Positions 11,067-21,509 of a stretch of DNA of 64,000 bases are shown here, one piece after another. Under the pieces are notes generated by a model, which was given only the letters and a program-made list of their open reading frames with translations, made no database searches and had not been told where the DNA came from. The translations under genes and the position numbers were made by a program. The DNA comes from Isoetes taiwanensis (taxonomy: Eukaryota; Streptophyta; Lycopodiopsida; Isoetales; Isoetaceae). The stretch is from assembly GCA_021234155.1 (NCBI GenBank), contig JAJEKV010000023.1, forward strand, positions 10,365,141 to 10,429,140, read 5' to 3'. The number at the start of each line of letters is the position of its first letter. Within the stretch, counting starts at the first letter, position 1.

Positions 11067-11844
11067 ATACTTGAAACACGTTTACATTGTATAATAAACA
11101 CACCAGAGTGCACAGTTTTGCTTAGAACATCTATTTTTACATAGTTGCAACAAAGTATCAGGAGGTATCTTATCAATCCATGCAATACATAGTGAATGTT
11201 AGTCGCGAGAGACTTCGGAGGTTGCGGTTATAATTGAAATTGATTGCATTATCGACACGTCTGATTCACTTGATTGAGGGATATGCATCAGAATAGGCCT
11301 TTTACCTCGGCAGAAACCCCGAATTCGATGCGATTTGCAGAATTCGAGAGTGTGTAGTGGCGGATTGTAAGCGGATTATCGGCGCCCTCGTCGGCGCCTT
11401 CAATGGATGCAGAATTTTCGCGGCAAATCCTTGCCCAAACTTGGCCCAGCTTAGGCGCAGCTCCAGCGCCTCGAAGATCTTGCAAAACAATGAAATTTGA
11501 ATTGGCTTTTCCCGCTTTCTCGAATTGGTTTGTTCTCGAATTCAAATTTTGCAGTCGCTGTCCGTCCGTAAACCGGATATTTTGGAGGCATTTATGGCTG
11601 GATAAAGTGTCAGGTCCGAAATTATGACCCGAAATTGAACGCGGACGTCCAAGTGGATAAAGACCTTTCGTACGGGTTACTGGCCTTTCCGGACGGGTAT
11701 ATTCGCACGACCGCATTAATGTCAGGGAATAAATACGGGCGGCCGGCCGGTAATTATTACTGCCGGCGTACGACGCCATTATGGCTGGCACGTTTTTTCA
11801 CGCGCCATCATGAGGGGCGGGCATTTAATTTCCGCGGCCGCGTT
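11067..11844. other. Divergent intergenic region of the nested transposon
   Basis: No convincing gene is seen here; the small ORFs in 11288-11850 lack recognisable features. The region separates the minus-strand transposase side from the plus-strand gene that starts near 11990. It is GC-richer than its surroundings at 11640-11850. Confidence 0.4.
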
Positions 11845-11852
11845 CTATAAAT
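11845..11852 (+). promoter_or_regulatory. TATA box for the plus-strand transposon gene
   Basis: CTATAAAT lies about 145 bases upstream of an ATG at 11990 (MAPKDSLRE...), with a GC-rich palindrome directly upstream (11831-11845). Confidence 0.4.
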
Positions 11853-11989
11853 TGAAACTCAAAACATTCAAAAACTAATTTCTACTCCGCGATTTCATTC
11901 AGCGCCCTAGCTTATTCGACCTCCGAAGCCCCCAGACCCTCCAAAAAAAACCCATATTTCAGATCTTGAACCAAAGCCCAGCGATCCCA

Positions 11990-14900
11990 TGGCACCTAAG
12001 GACTCCCTCAGAGAAGGTATTTTCTAACATTTCAGCTCAGCAAGATCGCGGTCGCGGTCTTGCTTGATAGGTTTTATAATTTCTAGATAGCGGTCTTCAT
12101 AAGTGTAGCTGCTCATCAAGATCGCGGCCGCGGTCTTGCTTGATTGGTTTTATAATTTCCAGATAGCGGTCTTCATAAGTGTAGCTGCTCATCAAGATCG
12201 CGAGTTTGATGCGGTCCTGGCTGAGCATAGATTTTCTTTATTGCGATGTTCATCAGTATTAGTGTAGTAGGTCATTAGTTTAGCGACAACGATGTTTTCT
12301 TGCCGTGCTTAAGTGCTACACAAAGTCGCGCGCCATGATTGTGTGGAGTTCTATTTTAGCTGCTTGCTTGGCGAGGATCGCTGGTCGCGTTTTCTCTGAT
12401 GGAGTTTAAACCTTTTATTGCACCACATTATGCAGACCTACCAGGCACTCACTACAGGCTTTTGTTTACAGCACTTGCTCTCTTCCGAGGACCAGATGTC
12501 GAGCCAGTCCGTATTATAACCCCTTCCAATGAAAGGAAATGGTGTATCGAGATTGCACAGGCTATACCGCACATTAAGGGTGATCGCAGAAAGGACACAT
12601 GGCTGTTTTACTTGATTTGGAAAAAAGCTGAAGACGTTGAACAAGTTGGCATAGTGGTGGCAATGTGGGAAGGCACGAAGAACAATGTGCAAGATGCCAT
12701 CATATGCAGCATTGAGGACCCACAAGCATTGCAGTTTCTGGAGTACATTTTGAAATGGCGCAATTATGACCCGTCTTTGATGACAGCCAGCAAAATGAAC
12801 AAGCCACCCACGAGGGAAAAAACGCCCCGACGTCGCCTAAGGGTATGGCTGGTTGTTGCCATCCTATGAATCTCTCTTTGTCGGTATAAAGGGAAACAGA
12901 GACATATTGCTCGGGTTCTCGACATGCGAGAAATGGTTTGTCTACAGACAAGAAGCCTCGAAATTTGTGCCTTGAAAGCGGTTGGGACGAGAAGATGCCC
13001 TTCGTGATGGACACCAATTGGCTAAGAGCCGTGGCCAAGAAAAAAGAGTGTGAAGCCTATTGCTACTTTGGGAGAGACCTCAAAGACCAAAAGAAATTGC
13101 TCAAGAACCACAATCCACGATAAACCCCCTCGGTATTGTTAACCCTACTCTTCCTATTGCTATGAAGGCCCCAGATAGCAATACATCTGGTGGATTTATT
13201 CCAAAAAAATTCCCTCCTTTCAAAATTAGCCTTAAGAATCTGACACCTCGTGAGGATAGCCCGCAGCCCAGCAGTTCTCAAACCCCCCCCTCAGTTACGA
13301 ATGCCTCCTCTAAACTAGCATTGACATGGCCCCAAGCACCTGCCATTCCAGTCGAGTTGAAGTTCAATCCCGAAGAGGAACGCAAGATGGCAGAGCAAAC
13401 CACTCAGAAGCTTGAACAGTTCAAAAGGTTCTACCCCTTAGGGGTTAATTGGTTTACAAAGATTTCTATTTTTGATTGTGAACCTGCACCAGCAAACTTG
13501 ACACACAGAATGCGGTCAAATGACCATGTTCAAACTCTGGTTAAAAGCTTCAAGACATACCCGACAGAGGTCCTCACCCCTGCTGACGTCGTTCCGTTTG
13601 ACCCTATTACCAGGTAACTAATTCTTTATCTTTTGGACACTCGTTATGTAGATTTGACCTGACGGTTGTCTATCTTTCAGGAGGAGGGTGACATGGAGCA
13701 ATCGAGGAAGATTTGAAGGGCAAGAAATTTTATATTATTTTCGGCAACCCACGATTTTGTCCGCACAACTCCTTTGTTCGGTCGTCGGCGAGTTCGAGCA
13801 GCAACGAGAATTTGCCAAAGTATATGCTAGAAGAAGATCGAGGGTGCTGAACGGAAATCTTACAGACAAGGAATATATAGAGTTGAGTATTCAATGCAAC
13901 GAAGTAATTGCAAACACCGTGTACAGAGAGCCACTGATTGAAAAACTGCAACAACTTCGTCATCAGCACAAGGCTTATGGTTGCCCTCCACAAGGACCTA
14001 TAGGGACAGCTAAAACTTCAGCTTGGAAGGTATTTATTTGTTTTCTACTCGCCAAGTTCGCGGCCGCGATCTTGATGACCTTGAAATTGCTTCTGCAGGA
14101 TTTCCATGAAATTGCAACGACCACCTTGAAAGTGCAGGAGCTTAAGGATGAAAAGCAATTCATTTTTATGGATGAGAAGGTTTTCAAGAAGTTAATGGAA
14201 GTTGCCGGTCTGTGGGTGAGTCAAAACTCGCTTCGGTGGCGATCATGGTGAGTTTCGGACAAGCCATCCAAAGACTTCTTTAACAAGACCTGGCTCCGGT
14301 TGCTACGAGGTATGTCGAATGCAGAGTTGTCACAGCTGCTCGATGAGATTATAGAAGGCAAGACCTATTTAAAGGTGCAGTCAGGTTATAGCGGGAGATT
14401 TGATTGCAGACAACGAGCAATTGACATCAGAACCCTCACTTTTATGAGGCGCGAAATTTTGTCTTATGCCTCAAATTTGCTGCAAAAGGATTTCGATAGC
14501 TGGGAGGAATTGCTTCAGCTTTTTCCCGATTTCATCGAACAGAGAATCTTGGATATATCGGATACCGATCTGAGTAATGCGTGAAGGCTAACTATAACAA
14601 GGATCATACACTAGGTAACCTACCTGTAGCCTTTTTGGAGCCAATCAGGAATATTCTAAAGCCAGAAGAGGCTAGAAAAAGAAAGGAAAAGAAAAATATT
14701 GTCATAGCAGTGACAAAGGATGGCATCCCTACTTCCTCCCAAGTGTCAGAGAATGCGACACGATATTTATTGACATCCGAGGGATAAACAAGGTATGGGA
14801 TTGCAAGAAATACACAGATCTATTTACAAGGATAGCTACCATGACGGATGCCAAAGTTTATCACTTGGTCATTATCATGCTTCGATGAATTTGCCCAATT

Positions 14901-15433
14901 GCTTGTTCAATCGAGGAAGCAAATTCGAGCATGGTGGCTACCTATCTTTAGGTTCCTATGAAGAAATGGGATGGGAGAGCAAAAGAAGGGTGAAAGAACA
15001 TCAGTACTTTATTAGTCATATGTGCATTAACAGGAGTGATGTTCGTGGTAGCACCCAATGCAACCGTGAGTTGGAGCTTCACCTATATCCACACGGCAAG
15101 GCTCCTAAGTCAACACCATTGCCTCCAATGCCGCTAACAGGTAATGAGGATGCCGACGAGAAGATAAAAAAGAAATATCAGACTCTTTTTACAAGCAAAC
15201 CAAGATTCAAATGGGCGGCAATGGAAGGAGATCTTGTATTGAAATGCCACCTGAAAATCTCCTATGCCTACCATATTGTTGAACAGCTGGTGCCGACTGA
15301 TGGTTGTGTTCTGGATTTCTTTTTCGGGGGGGATCTTCCGTGTTGCTCTTATGCAAGGCAAAAAGAGCGTGGCCTTCGAAAGTTCAGGTAAAGTGTGCCG
15401 TTTCTTGAGGGCGTTCTTTGAAACGCTTGATAA
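11990..15433 (+). pseudogene. ParB-like / DNA-methyltransferase-like transposon gene, decayed
   Basis: The first exon probably starts at the ATG at 11990 and ends before a GT at about 12018; the coding sequence resumes near 12400. Clear GT-AG introns lie at about 13616-13679 and 14029-14098. Around 13440-13610 the protein has FYPLGVNWFTKI, LTHRMRSNDHVQTLVKSF and ADVVPFDP, a pattern like a ParB-type nuclease/DNA-binding fold. Near the end (15240-15433) come VPTDGCVLDFFFGG and, after a one-base shift in a G run at 15327-15332, a segment with QGKKSVAFE and FLRAFFETL. This resembles AdoMet-binding motif I of N4/N6 methyltransferases. Where a DPPY-type catalytic motif is expected (about 14775-14795) I see SEGINKVWD instead. 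Stops at 14251, about 14881, 14952 and 14989, and a frameshift near 14581, indicate a dead copy. Confidence 0.45.
12043..12215 (+). repeat. 76-bp tandem repeat in the first intron
   Basis: A 76-base unit beginning TGCTTGAT at 12061 repeats at 12137, with a partial copy before and after. Each unit carries the GC-rich palindrome plus an ATAGCGGTCTTCATAAGTG segment. Only a few mismatches separate the copies. Confidence 0.8.
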
Positions 15434-15434
15434 G

Positions 15435-16128
15435 ATGGCCAATCCAAGTGCCGATGGGTTTGAGGAAGAGCCGAAAGCAGAGAATGTTGACCCTGATCCA
15501 GCTCAACCCGACATCAGTATCACCCAAAACACAGATCTATCAAAGTTGGGTTCCATTTTGGAAAACCTCGATGCTAAGTCCTACGAAGAGAGAATGCAAG
15601 AAACAAAGCGCTTGCTTGAAGAGACGGAAAAAGGTATAGAAGCCCTGGAGCCCACTTTCCAAAAATTGCATGCACTTAATGAGAAGCTTGATGGGTACAT
15701 GCCTTTCTTGACAGGCGAACATAAGTTTGAATACGTGGGCGTAGAACACATGGAAACAGACCCAAAGCACATGGAAGCAGACCAACAGCACATGGTCATT
15801 GACCAAGATGAGGTTCTTGGGTCACAGGAGCATCAGGTACACAGCAAGAAGCAGAAGCTCTATCATCCACCTCGAATGCTCTTTGCAATGGAGCTCTTGC
15901 AAAACGAACTTATAGGCGGGGCAAAGGTCGGTGGGACGATGAAGAATGGGAGCCTGATTCACATCTGCAGCGCATCGCAAACGCCATGGGTGTTCAGATT
16001 CCAGAGGTCACAGGTTATTCAGAGATGGACACAACACAAGCTATGGAATTGGGTAGAGAGCATGTCCATCGCATGGCCAATGAAATGGGTGTGATACCTG
16101 ATCAAGTATCTGAAACACAATCAGAATA
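15435..16128 (+). pseudogene. Acidic C-terminal coding segment of the transposon gene
   Basis: The frame from 15435 encodes an acidic, glutamate-rich protein with a coiled-coil-prone middle (about 15590-15690, ETKRLLEETEKGIEALE). It also has a short repeat of HMETDPK/HMEADQQ/HMVIDQD (about 15745-15800). After a frameshift near 15890 the likely original frame continues as GRWDDEEWEPDSHLQRIANA to VSETQSE and a stop near 16128. It follows directly on the methyltransferase-like segment and may be its C-terminal extension. Confidence 0.4.
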
Positions 16129-16617
16129 ATTATCTCCTTCAATCAGTAATTATGTTGTATATTACTTCCTTCAATGAAAACTTTTGTTTCGAAAACTTTG
16201 GTTTTGTCTTTACCCATATCTTTTACCATATGTTAAATGCTAAAAATAATCGCGACCGCGATCCTCTGTAGTAATTACATGGCTTTAAATACTGAATTTT
16301 GTGTGATATCCTTGCTCCTCGGTACCTTCTTTTAACACAATGCTCTCATATGGTTTTAATAAAAGGCACATTCTTTCGTCTCCTTTCACCTGCGAAACAT
16401 CGCGTTCGCGCTTCTTGCGAGAAGTTTTCACACTCCTACTACGTTATACTCGCGGTGAACCTTTGCATTAGCAGTAAAAACTATATTTCCGAATAAGACT
16501 GAAGCATTTGCAGAATTTGTGCAAAAAAACGCCAACTTTTACTCAATTGGTAGTAGTTTTTGCACTATATGGCTACCCGCTAACCTATTTCATGCTAAAC
16601 GAGAATTCCAAATTTCT

Positions 16618-16640
16618 CTAATTAATGAATTCGTGCTTAG
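16618..16640 (-). repeat. Right terminal inverted repeat of the nested transposon
   Basis: The reverse complement begins CTAAGCACGAATTCATTAAT and pairs with the left end at 6239. It is followed directly by TTA at 16641-16643, then by gypsy reverse-transcriptase coding sequence. Confidence 0.7.
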
Positions 16641-16643
16641 TTA

Positions 16644-19258
16644 CAAGGGGCTAAGTATTTCTCAAAGATTGATCTACGCTCCGGATACCATCAGATAAGG
16701 ATCAAGGAGGAGGACATCCATAAATCCGCTTTTCGCACTCGGTATGGGCATTATGAATTTACAGTTATGCCGTTTGGATTAACTAATGCCCCAGCAACGT
16801 TCATGCGACTAATGAATGATGTCTTCCGACAATACTTGGATGATTTTGTTGTTATCTTCTTCGACGACATTCTCATCTACAGTAAAACCCTTGAGGAACA
16901 TGAGAAACATCTTAGATTGGCCCTACAAAAGCTGAGACGTCATCAACTCTATGCCAAGTTCTCTAAGTGCAAGTTCGCCACTCCGAAGGTTGATTATTTA
17001 GGCCATATCATTTCCGCAGAGGGAATTGCTACAGACCCTGCAAAGATAGAGGTCGTAAGGGAATGACCTATTCCAGGGAATGTTTCCGAAGTCCGGAGTT
17101 TCTTGGGATTAGCAGGCTACTATCGAAAATTTGTAAAGGATTTCGCGAAGATTGCAGCTCCTCTTACAAATCTCACAAAGCATGAGAAGGTGAAAGATTG
17201 GATGGACCACTGGAAGACGAAAGTTCAGCAGAGTTTCCAGCAGCTTAAGGATGCCCTAACATCAGCACCAGTTCTCACATTACCCGATCCTGAACAGGAT
17301 AAGCTAGTGGCGACAGATGCCAGTAAAATTGCCACCGGTGGGGTCCTAATGCAGGAGGGGAGGGTAATTGCCTACGATTCAAAGAAGATGAATGAGACAG
17401 AGCAGCGATATCCTACGCATGATCAGGAATTGTTAGCCGTTGTCCGTGCTCTGCGGATATGGAGACACTACCTTCTTGGTAGAAGATTCCAATTGGATAC
17501 GGATCATAAAAGTCTCCGTTATTTATCCACCCAGCCAAATCTCAATCTCCGTCAAAGAAGATGGATGGAATTCTTGGAGGAGTATGATTTCAAGATTATG
17601 TATAGGCCGGGCAAGCACAATGTGGTTGCGGATGCATTGTCACGCCATCCTTTAGTAACCCGAACCCATTGTAATGCTATTTCTACGCTCACTAGTGAGT
17701 TTGGGAAACAGATAGAGCAGACCTTGGCCACGGATCCGGAGTTCTCTGACATTTGGAATAGTTTGGCTAAGGAAGCCCGCACCGATGCAGAGCGCGACGC
17801 TTTTCGTGCCTATAAGAAAGAGGGCAACTTGTTATATCACAAGGATAAGTTGTGTGTGCCGCAGACTTCAGGAGTACGGAAGCTTATTCTTCATGACACA
17901 CACAATAGCCCTATAGCTGGACACGCCGGGTTTATGAAGACCTACTTTAAGATCCGATCCAGCTATTTATGGCCTTCCATGAAAAAGGACATTGCCAGGT
18001 ACATTAAGCAGTGTCAGGTGTGTCAGCAAACCAAAGCTGAGCAGTTAAGGATTCCAGGCGAGCTCCAACCTTTGGATGTGCCTAACGCCAAATGGGAGGT
18101 GATAACCATGGATTTCATTGTCGGCCTTCCACGAACTCTCCGGGGGTATGATGCCTTAATGGTTGTGGTCGACAAATTGTCGAAGATGGCTCATTTCTTG
18201 CCCTGTCGTACCACGGATACAGCCTTTGATACCGCTCTCCTATTTGCCAAGGAGATCTTCAGATTGCATGGAATGCCACGGGTAATTGTATCAGATAGGG
18301 ATCCCAAATTTGTGAGTGCATTCTGGAAAGATTTCTTTGCCACCATTCAGACCAAGCTTGCTATGAGTACAACATATCATCCTCAAACGGATGGTCAGAC
18401 AGAACGTACCAATCGTATTATAGAGGATATGTTAAGAAGTTATGTGTGGAGTAAGCAATCACAATGGGCCGACTATATTTATCTGGTCGAGTTTGCCTAT
18501 AACAGCATGAAATAGGAGTCTTCCAGAATGTCTCCCTTTATGATAAACTATGGTTACCAATGTCTTACTCCAGACACGTGGCATAATCCTGTCTTTAAGG
18601 TCGAAGTTTCTCAAAAACTCCTCCTGGAGATCGTGCTCGGGTCGAAGAAGTTCGGGCTACTTATTGGTCGCGCGCATCGTCCCGTCGAAAAGAGCATAGC
18701 CGATAAACCTGCAGAACCCCACGCGTTTTTCAGGTGGGTGAATCAGTTTGGCTTAAAATTAAAGTGAAGCAAGCCAAGCTTAAGATTGGCAACTGCAAAA
18801 AGTTAGCCCCCAGATGGGCTGGACCATTCAAGATTATTGAGCGCGTTGGAGAACAGGCATATCGCTTAGAATTGCCGCCCCGCTTGAAGATCCACAAGGT
18901 CTTTCACGTGAGTCTTCTGAAGCAACACACCCCTGATCCGGAGGAGGTTTTGGAGATCCCAACCCTCCTAGAAATGACAGAAGAGCAACTCGAGATAGTG
19001 CCTGAAGCTCTTCTTGACCGAGCATACAAACAAACCAGAAGGACTCAAATGTTGCAATACTTAGTTAAGTGGAAACACTTACCAGTTGAAGAGGCTACGT
19101 GGGTGATGAAGATAGACCTTGACAAACATTATCCGGATTTCATGCGCGAATCTCAAGGCCGCACCATCAACGATGCTATCAACCCCGCAGTCGGCGGTAA
19201 GCTTAGAAGCTTGAGTCTTAGGGATAGCGCCTCAGAGGGCAAGATGCATCGTAAGTAA
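16644..19258 (+). pseudogene. gypsy pol, C-terminal RT, RNase H, integrase and chromodomain-like end
   Basis: RT resumes with [15 protein letters not shown] at about 16653 and includes FDDILIYSK with the catalytic Asp pair (about 16860). A TGA at 17064-17066 replaces a conserved Trp codon. RNase H keeps its acidic residues in ATDASK, HDQELLAV, LDTDHKSL and VVADALSR (17310-17640). Integrase has the HH-CC finger (HDTHNSPIAGH ... CQVCQQTK) and its D-D-E residues in TMDFIVGLP, VSDRDPKFV and TDGQTERTNRIIEDM. A TAG at about 18513 and a frameshift near 18650 break the C-terminal part. The end has the WAGPFKIIERVG segment and a chromodomain-like LVKWKHLPVEEATW block (19060-19110), which marks chromoviruses. 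Confidence 0.9.
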
Positions 19259-19834
19259 TAACAAGTAACCGATGATGAGATCACCTTGTGTTCTCTAGGA
19301 CGTGGTGTACTGTCAAAAGCATATAGTTGATAGACCGCTTTCCTCTTGGCTGCAATGGGAACTTGACCAATCCCTATGCCACAAGGAACCGCAAACCGTA
19401 GACATGATAGGCTTCCTAATAGATAGTATGTTCTTTAATTATTATAAGGGGGTGGTCCCTTCAACCACAACTTCATCATATGTACTGATACGCTGACATG
19501 TGCAGGCCAGTAAGTAGTACGTGCCCTGCCCATGCTAGAGCGTTACTGATGAATCGACCTCTTCAGTTTTGTTTTGCTTTCATGTTTTGTTTATCATTCC
19601 ACTGATGTTGGTATGGGATTTCGATCCTTAAACTGTTTGATTATGATAATCATGTTGAATGCACCACGGTGCTTGAAATGTTTTGCAAACCTTAAAGTTT
19701 GAAGATATGCATTACTTTTCGGAAAAATAAATAAATAAATAATAACGGATTACTTTCCTTCGTAATGTATTTCTTTGAACATTTCGAACTAACCCCAATG
19801 CTGAGGACAGCATAAATTCTAAGGAGGGGAGAAT

Positions 19835-21500
19835 GTGACGTTCCAAGTATTTATACGGTGTACGTATAAATATTGAACCCGTCACTCGGTATAGGTACGC
19901 CACCCGGGGTATGATAACCTAGGGGGTTGGCCACAATGGATTTAATTAGCTATGTTAACCAGATTATAAAGACTGGATTGGCGCATAATTTGAAGCAAAC
20001 GTTTATTACGTTTGATATTTTTCGCTCGTGCGCCGCCTTGTCTCACGGTGCCGCCTCGAAATCCTTCTGGCCGAAATTTTTTTTTAATAGAAAATGGCGA
20101 AGAATATCAAGTATATTCCAAGTATTGTCCAATAAGTCGATGCACTTCCCAAGTATACAATATTGGCATTTAGAGGCCAATGCTTTGTGGCTAAATCAAA
20201 TGAACTCCACAAATTCCACAGCACAATCATGTCAAAATAAGCCTCGTCCTCAATGTAACTACTCCATCCCCTCCCTTACCTTCACCCCAACCCTGTATTT
20301 CTGCTAGTTATATAAGAGAGTCTTTTATACTCTCCCTATCAACCCTTTTAATTTGGGTTTTTCCGGTATGGTGGAAAATGTTTTTGGAATTTTTAACGGA
20401 GTTTAAGCCTAAGGTTTCACGACTTTCTGGCTGCTAAAACTTTTTCCCGTTCTCCAAAAAAGTTCCCAAATATTTTTTTCTTTTGCATCGAGTGGAGCTA
20501 AGATAGGAAGGATAGTCTCGAAAATTACATGGCATGGATAACATTACAGGATGCATCGTGCCCTCACAGAAGAATTCGAGCCAAAGGCTTATTTTCTCAT
20601 CCGAAATGCATCAGAGTCCGGCTAAACTTGTCGACAGAGGGTTTTGCATGTAAGAAGGGATCCAACCAATCTATTATTACTGGATTGGCGCATAATTTGA
20701 AGCAAACGTTTATTACGTTTGATATTTTTTGCTCGTGCGCCGCCTTATCTCACGGTGCCGCCTCGAAATCCTTCTGGCCGAAAATTTTTTTTAATAGAAA
20801 ATGGCGAAGAATATCAAGTATATTCCAAGTATTGTCCAATAAGTCGATGCACTTCCCAAGTATACAATATTGGCATTTAGAGGCCAATGCTTTGTGGCTA
20901 AATCAAATGAACTCCACAAATTCCACAGCACAATCATGTCAAAATAAGCCTCGTCCTCAATGTAACTACTCCATCCCCTCCCTTACCTTCACCCCAACCC
21001 TGTATTTCTGCTAGTTATATAAGGGAGTCTTTTATACTCTCCCTATCAACCCTTTTAATTTGGGTTTTTCCAGTATGGTGGAAAATGTTTTTGGAATTTT
21101 TAACGGAGTTTAAGCCTAAGGTTTCACGACTTTCTGGATGCTAAAACTTTTTCCCGTTCTCCAAAAAAGTTCCCAAATATTTTTTTCTTTTGCATCGAGT
21201 GGAGCTAAGATAGGAAGGATAGTCTCGAAAATTACATGGCATGGATAATATTACAGGATGCATCGTGCCCTCACAGAAGAATTCGAGCCAAAGGCTTATT
21301 TTCTCATCCGAAATGCATCAGAGTCCGGCCAAACTTGCCGACAGAGGGTTTTGCATGTATAGAGTGCTATTTTTGCTTTCCGGTTTTGGTTCGACCAGGT
21401 TTCTCTTTCATATTCTTCTTCTTTTCCTTCTGTATGACTTTTTTGCACTCCTATAACTATGTGTTTTACATGGGTTTTTATAAGGGTTTCGAACGAAGGA
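19835..21500 (+). repeat. Probable 3' LTR of the gypsy element
   Basis: The presumed start TGTGACGTTCC at 19835 lies right after a purine tract. A 10-bp inverted repeat (TATTTATACG at 19848, its complement at 19863) lies near the start. TATA boxes (TATATAA) occur at 20309-20315 and 21016-21022, one in each copy of an internal duplication. The right end is not determined. Confidence 0.5.
19972..21359 (+). repeat. 681-bp tandem duplication inside the LTR
   Basis: Positions 19972-20652 and 20679-21359 are near-identical, separated by 26 bases, giving a 707-base period. Only scattered single-base differences were seen. Each copy contains the TATATAA promoter motif and the CCAAATATTTTTTTC stretch. 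Confidence 0.9.
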
Positions 21501-21509
21501 GACTGTAGT

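Larger units (their letters stand above)
10657..16419. repeat. Dispersed GC-rich palindrome (core ATCGCGGCCGCGAT) across the nested transposon
   Basis: Copies or close variants occur at about 10657-10680, 10748-10770, 10777-10799, 10929-10953, 11831-11845, 12043-12067, 12110-12142, 12195-12203 (half), 14057-14078, 16248-16268 and 16398-16419. Many are followed by CTTG/CCT and a GAGCA or TGATGA-like tail. They lie in presumed introns, the divergent promoter and the 3' subterminal region rather than in the conserved coding blocks. The arrangement is what one expects of transposase-binding subterminal repeats, but that is inference. Confidence 0.65.
6239..16640. mobile_element. 10.4-kb TIR DNA transposon nested in the gypsy RT gene
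   Basis: Both ends carry an imperfect inverted repeat sharing a GA-TTCATTAATT core (left 6239-6261, right 16618-16640). TTA flanks both sides (6236-6238 and 16641-16643). Removing the insert and one TTA brings the two halves of the reverse transcriptase back into one reading frame, which supports these boundaries. Contents, left to right: two 80-residue ORFs (+), a decayed transposase (-), a DUF8039-like module (-), a divergent promoter region, and a multi-exon ParB/methyltransferase-like gene (+). A 3-bp TTA duplication occurs in PIF/Harbinger elements, and 3-bp duplications also occur in CACTA. The ends are not CACTA and the transposase is not the Harbinger type, so I leave it unclassified. 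Confidence 0.75.
4459..21359 (+). mobile_element. Ty3/gypsy (chromovirus-type) LTR retrotransposon, degenerate, split by a nested element
   Basis: The order gag, aspartic protease, reverse transcriptase, RNase H, integrase, chromodomain-like C-terminus is that of Ty3/gypsy chromoviruses. The coding part is interrupted between 6238 and 16641 by a DNA transposon. Coding decay is extensive: frameshifts near 4765, 4860, 5180, 5660 and 18650, and stops near 17064 and 18513. A purine-rich tract (19821-19832, aaggaggggagaa) precedes the presumed 3' LTR. No matching 5' LTR was seen in bases 1-4458, so it lies outside the window, is lost, or is separated by other insertions. The right edge is approximate; I could not fix the LTR end. 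Confidence 0.85.

Noticed and set aside
11288-11791. 167-residue minus-strand ORF
   Set aside because: Overlapping open frames on both strands, no recognisable motif, and it lies in the presumed divergent promoter region.
14215-14253. A small insertion with GGTGAGT target duplication
   Set aside because: Removing the 32 bases destroys the reading frame that continues across it, so an in-frame stop is the simpler reading.
6239-16640. Classification of the nested element as CACTA/En-Spm
   Set aside because: The DUF8039-like module and a 3-bp duplication would fit, but the ends do not read CACTA and the transposase motifs are different.
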